NCBI GenBank assembly: GCA_002431975.1
Contig: DJFA01000023.1
Span: forward strand, 15,817 to 24,416
Length of the DNA: 8,600 bases
DNA from: Ruminococcus sp. UBA5884
GTDB taxonomy: Bacteria; Bacillota; Clostridia; Oscillospirales; Ruminococcaceae
Direction of reading: 5' to 3'
This document shows positions 5,662-8,600 of this stretch, piece after piece. The first letter of the stretch is position 1. Every line of letters begins with the position of its first letter. Made by a program: the position numbers and the translations under genes. The notes under the pieces were generated by a model. It saw nothing but the letters and a program-made list of their open reading frames with translations, searched no databases and was not told the origin of the DNA.

Positions 5662-6540
5662 ATGTTTAAAACATTGAAATCAAAACATCCTGAATTATTT
5701 GAATTATTAAGAATTGCGGCGGTTATTGTATCATCACTGCTTTATGCATTCAATCTCAGATGCTTTGCAAAAACTGCCGGACTGCTCCCCGGAGGATTTG
5801 CAGGAATTTCACTGCTTATCCAGAATATAATGTCTGTTTATTTCAATATAAATGTTCCGTATACGTTGCTTAATGTGCTTCTCAATATATTTCCTGTCTA
5901 TATCGGGTTCAGATTCATAGGCAAAAAATTTACGCTTTATTCGATTATACATATAGTTCTTTCAAGTATTTTTGTTGATATACTTCCTTCATACTCATTT
6001 ACGGAAGATATTCTGCTTATAAGCGTTTTTGGAGGAATTATCAACGGTTTTGCAATAAGTATATGCCTTAATGCAGGAACTACGACAGGCGGAACTGATT
6101 TTATAAGCATTTTCATGTCAGAACAGAAGGGAATTGACTCATGGAACTATATTCTTATGGGAAATGTTATAATTCTTGTTCTTGCAGGGGCACTTTTTGA
6201 ATGGGAAATCGCTTTATATTCAATAATTTATCAGTTTTGCAGTACTCAGATAATAAATATGCTCTATAAAAGATATAAAAAAGAAACTTTATTCATTATT
6301 TCAGATAAATCTGAGGAAATTTATAAAATAATTAAGGAAACTACCAACCATGATGCGACTCTTTTTAAAGGAATAGGCTGTTATGAGCAGAAAGAAAGAA
6401 CTTTGATATATTCAGTTATTAATACTGAAGCAAGAAAACGTCTGATACCGCTTATAAGAGCTGTGGACAAGCATTCATTTATAAATGTTGTAAAAACTCA
6501 GGAAATTGACGGAAGATTCCATAATACACCTAATGACTGA
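5662..6540 (+). CDS. YitT-family membrane protein with C-terminal DUF2179 domain
   Basis: The 292-aa product has the two-part architecture of the YitT family: about five or six membrane helices (residues 15-200), then a cytosolic DUF2179 domain (about 208-280). Visible signatures are GLLPGGFAGISLLIQ (40-54), LNAGTTTGGTDFIS (136-149) and, in DUF2179, HDATLFKGIGCYEQKERTL (230-248) and the terminal VDKHSFINVVKTQEI (268-282). The family is widespread in Firmicutes. Its transport or signalling substrate is not established, and the DUF2179 fold is thought to sense a ligand. The ATG is 8 nt after AGGAGG (5648-5653). The gene stands alone with its own promoter and terminator. Length and motifs look complete, so it is probably functional. 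Confidence 0.9.
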   Translation: MFKTLKSKHPELFELLRIAAVIVSSLLYAFNLRCFAKTAGLLPGGFAGISLLIQNIMSVYFNINVPYTLLNVLLNIFPVYIGFRFIGKKFTLYSIIHIVLSSIFVDILPSYSFTEDILLISVFGGIINGFAISICLNAGTTTGGTDFISIFMSEQKGIDSWNYILMGNVIILVLAGALFEWEIALYSIIYQFCSTQIINMLYKRYKKETLFIISDKSEEIYKIIKETTNHDATLFKGIGCYEQKERTLIYSVINTEARKRLIPLIRAVDKHSFINVVKTQEIDGRFHNTPND

Positions 6541-6549
6541 CAAAAAAAC

Positions 6550-6585
6550 AGAGGATATACTATTATAATAGTATATCCTCTTTTC
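6550..6585. terminator. Terminator after YitT-family gene; perfect 32-nt palindrome
   Basis: Positions 6550-6581 form a perfect 32-nt palindrome (AGAGGATATACTAT is the start of the left half; the centre falls between 6565 and 6566), flanked by an A run at 6542-6548 and TTTT at 6581-6584. It starts 10 nt after the stop codon. With A and T runs on either side it could terminate in both directions. No convincing promoter was seen between it and the next gene's ribosome site. Confidence 0.8.
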
Positions 6586-6618
6586 ACATCATCTTAATCT
6601 CCTGCATATCATAAACTG

Positions 6619-6625
6619 AAAGGAG
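6619..6625 (+). promoter_or_regulatory. Ribosome binding site fixing the ATG start at 6634
   Basis: AAAGGAG ends 8 nt before ATG 6634 but only 2 nt before the in-frame TTG 6628, so translation should start at the ATG and the protein begins MPTVFLSPST. Confidence 0.85.
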
Positions 6626-6633
6626 AGTTGTTT

Positions 6634-7383
6634 ATGCCTACAGTTTTTTTAAGTCCTTCAACTCAGGAATTTAATAACTATGTTACAGAGGGAAATGAAG
6701 AACTATATATGAATATGCTTGCTGACAGAATGGAGCCTTATTTAAGGTCAAGCGGCATAAAATATGTAAGAAATGACCCTGACAGAGGGGCAGTCGGTGC
6801 TATCGCTGATTCAAATTCAGGCTATTATGACGTTCATCTTGCTCTCCATACAAATGCAGGCGGTGGAGAATTTGCCGGAAAATTAAGAGGAATCGACATA
6901 TATTATGCTCCGGAAGATGATGACAGCGAAAGACTTGCCGTCATTATCGCAAATAATCTCGAAAATATTTACCCTCTGCCTTCAAGGTCAAGAGCTTTGC
7001 CGACATACAATCTCGGGGAGGTTTTAAGAACAAGAGCTGTTGCCGTTCTTGCTGAACTCGGATATCATGACAATTATGAAGATGAACTCTGGATAAGAAC
7101 AAATCTTAATTCAATAGCTAAAAATCTTGTCCAGTCATTATGCGACTATTTCGGAATACCTTTCATTGAAGCCGGTGCTGTAAGACAGGGGATAGTGGTT
7201 ACTGACGGTTCAGGGCTTAATATACGCTCATATCCGTCACTTGAAGGAAGAATAATCGGTTCTGCTCCGGCTGATGCAATGGTTACTGTTTACGGCGTTT
7301 TTTATGGTGAGGACAGTCCGTGGTATGTTATCAGCTATAACGGAATTACCGGATATGCAAGTGCTGAATATATTGCAGTTTAG
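6634..7383 (+). CDS. N-acetylmuramoyl-L-alanine amidase-like (amidase_3) with SH3b domain
   Basis: The 249-aa product has an amidase_3-like domain (about 3-177) and a C-terminal bacterial SH3 domain (about 183-248, with GLNIRSYPS at 194-202 and WYVISYNGITGYASAEYI at 230-247). Amidase_3 enzymes are Zn hydrolases that cut the bond between MurNAc and the stem peptide. A Glu pair at 22-23 (GNEELYMN), His72 (LALHTNA, 69-75) and Glu141 (ELGYHDN, 141-147) fit the second and third metal ligands and the catalytic Glu. The canonical first His (DPGHGG) is absent: the aligned segment is LSPSTQE (6-12). There is no signal peptide. Such leaderless versions are common in Clostridia and may act in sporulation mother cells or be released by lysis; this is inference. 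The gene is followed by its own terminator; its promoter is not evident. Confidence 0.83.
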   Translation: MPTVFLSPSTQEFNNYVTEGNEELYMNMLADRMEPYLRSSGIKYVRNDPDRGAVGAIADSNSGYYDVHLALHTNAGGGEFAGKLRGIDIYYAPEDDDSERLAVIIANNLENIYPLPSRSRALPTYNLGEVLRTRAVAVLAELGYHDNYEDELWIRTNLNSIAKNLVQSLCDYFGIPFIEAGAVRQGIVVTDGSGLNIRSYPSLEGRIIGSAPADAMVTVYGVFYGEDSPWYVISYNGITGYASAEYIAV

Positions 7384-7402
7384 TTATAAATTGTTACAAA
7401 TC

Positions 7403-7431
7403 GGAGATATCATGAAAAGATATCTCCTTTT
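7403..7431 (+). terminator. Terminator after amidase gene
   Basis: GGAGATATC (7403-7411) pairs perfectly with GATATCTCC (7419-7427) around a 7-nt loop, followed by TTTT (7428-7431). It begins 20 nt after the stop codon. Confidence 0.85.
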
Positions 7432-7434
7432 GTA

Positions 7435-7463
7435 TTGTAAAACTGTAGAAATTATGATATAAT
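7435..7463 (+). promoter_or_regulatory. Promoter of the duplicated-domain lipoprotein gene
   Basis: TTGTAA (7435-7440), a 17-bp spacer and TATAAT (7458-7463) with an extended TGA -10 lie 42 bp before the start codon, just after the preceding terminator. Confidence 0.72.
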
Positions 7464-7504
7464 GATTTCCATAAAATTTTTATATATAAAAGGAGATATT
7501 CATT

Positions 7505-8356
7505 ATGAAGAAAAAATTTATTGCCTTGCTTTCAGCAATCGCCGTATGTGCCGCATTTGCAGGCTGCGAAAAAAATAATGACAGCAGTTCCGAGACTGAA
7601 AATTCATCTGTTGAAAATACAGAAACTTCCAGAGAAACTACCGCAGAAAATTCTGAAAATGACGAATTCGGCAGCATGGTTAATAAAAAATGCTGGTTCG
7701 GCACAAATTCAGAAAATACTTATGCAGTAGCTTTTCTTGATGACAAAATTTCACTCACTGCTGTTGAAAATGGCGAAACTTCCAATACAGAGGGCTACTG
7801 GACTCTTAATGACAGCGAACTTTATATATTCAATGATGAGGAAAAAACCGATGAAGCCGGTCTTTATACTCTTACAACTGCTATGGACGGCGAAACTGTG
7901 TTTATTGATTTCAATGATGTGGTTCTTGCTCCGACAGAGGATTATACATATGAAAATATCAGCAGTTCAGCGGACAGCCTTAAATCTGCCGCAGAATTTG
8001 CAGGAGTTATCTCTGATGATTCTGTATGGATTCAGAAAAATGAAACTTCAATGTATATGTTAAACTGTACACCTCTTAAAGCAATATTCAGCGGTTCTGA
8101 AACCGATGGAAGCTTTATAAATTCTGACGGAATCTGGGGCATTGATGACAAAAATATATACTTTTTCGGCAATGACAATACTCTTAGTGCATACTATGAA
8201 TGGGGTATCAGCAATGACGGCTCTGAGATTACATTCAATGGATATGGCAAAAATATTGAATTCACCAAATCTGAAAATACTGACATCGATTCCATAATAA
8301 ACGAAATATCTGATTTTTCATCACAGACTTCTGATACAGCAGTGTCTGAAAGCTGA
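7505..8356 (+). CDS. Lipoprotein with two tandem copies of one domain, 283 aa
   Basis: A lipoprotein signal peptide ends in the lipobox FAGC, with Cys21 as the likely lipidated residue. A Ser/Thr/Glu/Asn-rich linker (22-57) spaces the folded part from the membrane. Two copies of the same domain follow. Copy 1 runs from Trp64 through GYWTLNDSELYIF (97-109) to DGETVFIDF (128-136). Copy 2 runs from Trp175 through GIWGIDDKNIYFF (209-221) to DGSEITFNGYG (238-248). The motif spacings match to within two residues (33 and 31 against 34 and 29). The beta-strand-rich pattern with 'G-x-W-x-(L/I)-(N/D)-D-x-x-(L/I)-Y' recalls lipocalin-like lipoprotein domains, which is a guess from shape. Function is unknown; an extracellular binding role is plausible. 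ATG 7505 is 9 nt after AAAAGGAG (7488-7495). No clear terminator was seen after its stop. Confidence 0.85.
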   Translation: MKKKFIALLSAIAVCAAFAGCEKNNDSSSETENSSVENTETSRETTAENSENDEFGSMVNKKCWFGTNSENTYAVAFLDDKISLTAVENGETSNTEGYWTLNDSELYIFNDEEKTDEAGLYTLTTAMDGETVFIDFNDVVLAPTEDYTYENISSSADSLKSAAEFAGVISDDSVWIQKNETSMYMLNCTPLKAIFSGSETDGSFINSDGIWGIDDKNIYFFGNDNTLSAYYEWGISNDGSEITFNGYGKNIEFTKSENTDIDSIINEISDFSSQTSDTAVSES

Positions 8357-8467
8357 TTAATTACTGTCAAAATGCATAACATGGGTAAAATTTTATAGTT
8401 CTTTTTGAAATGTTGTATAAAAAATGAAAAAATATTTGTGAAATATGTAAAAATGTCATTTTAGCCC
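8357..8467. other. AT-rich intergenic stretch without gene
   Basis: It contains only very short ORFs without ribosome sites. No convincing hairpin followed by a T run was found to end the lipoprotein transcript. Confidence 0.5.
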
Positions 8468-8496
8468 TTGACATTCATATTGCGTTGTGGTAATAT
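8468..8496 (+). promoter_or_regulatory. Strong promoter for a gene beyond the window
   Basis: TTGACA (8468-8473), a 17-bp spacer and an extended -10 TGG-TAATAT (8491-8496) make a good vegetative promoter; a TATAAT overlaps at 8494-8499 with a longer spacer. About 95 nt of transcribed leader remain in the window without a start codon that has a ribosome site. Confidence 0.72.
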
Positions 8497-8502
8497 AATG
8501 AT

Positions 8503-8600
8503 ATCAAATTCAATGAATTATATAAATTTACTGATTTGATGTAGGTTTTATTTATGTTTTGCACAGTTTTAACTTAAAACTGTAAGGAAATTTAAAAAAA
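8503..8600 (+). promoter_or_regulatory. Structured 5' leader with hairpin next to a ribosome-site-like sequence
   Basis: ATCAAAT (8503-8509) can pair with ATTTGAT (8534-8540) at the very start of the predicted transcript. ACAGTTTTAA (8563-8572), one base, then TTAAAACTGT (8574-8583) forms a perfect 10-bp inverted repeat. AAGGA follows at once (8584-8588) and looks like a ribosome site for a start codon just past 8600. The structure matches no riboswitch class that I recognise. The palindrome could also be a protein operator. Confidence 0.45.

Noticed and set aside
6583..6612. TTCACA with an 18-bp spacer and TATCAT as the amidase promoter
   Set aside because: The predicted transcript start falls inside the Shine-Dalgarno sequence at 6619-6625, so it cannot drive normal translation.
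6628..6633. TTG start at 6628 for the amidase
   Set aside because: It lies only 2 nt after the Shine-Dalgarno sequence; ATG 6634 has an 8-nt gap and matches the usual MPTVFLSPS-type beginning of relatives.

Overview
The window comes from an AT-rich Gram-positive anaerobe, most likely a gut or rumen Ruminococcus-like member of the Oscillospiraceae/Clostridia. The signs are a secreted type I dockerin protein (cellulosome-type anchoring), Clostridia-style lipoproteins, a YitT/DUF2179 protein, a BioY S component without its own ECF module, strong AGGAGG-type ribosome sites, and intergenic GGGCGACCAATGGTCGCCC palindromes. The genus is inferred from gene content and was not tested by a search.

Layout, left to right. 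Positions 1-108 hold one copy of a palindromic intergenic repeat. A two-gene operon follows: an unrecognised 56-aa protein (155-325) and an SCP2-like sterol-carrier-fold protein (340-657), closed by a hairpin terminator. Positions 707-1011 have no gene and carry a second, longer copy of the repeat, with three palindromic arms. bioY (1012-1575, minus) and an apbE-led operon (1743-3606, plus) diverge from a compact region with back-to-back promoters. The operon encodes a lipoprotein FAD:protein FMN transferase, a membrane-anchored NusG-domain-II protein and a Gx/Hpre_diP_synt_I membrane protein. It converges, across one shared hairpin, on a 631-aa secreted protein (3623-5518, minus) with an EF-hand-like loop, leucine-rich repeats, a repetitive beta-strand region and a C-terminal dockerin. 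Then come a YitT-family membrane protein (5662-6540), a non-secreted amidase_3-like protein with an SH3b domain (6634-7383) and a lipoprotein with two tandem copies of one domain (7505-8356), each separated by a hairpin terminator. The right edge has a strong promoter and structured leader for a gene outside the window.

How the genes relate. Most units are independent housekeeping or envelope functions. The clearest functional grouping is apbE-NusG_II-Gx, which points to extracytosolic flavinylation and redox chemistry; no flavin-acceptor protein with a recognisable flavinylation motif is encoded here. bioY needs ECF energising subunits from elsewhere. The dockerin protein needs a cohesin scaffold from elsewhere.

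No phage, transposase, CRISPR array, tRNA or rRNA was seen. Two gene starts were moved to in-frame ATG codons because the Shine-Dalgarno spacing demands it (340 instead of TTG 331; 6634 instead of TTG 6628).
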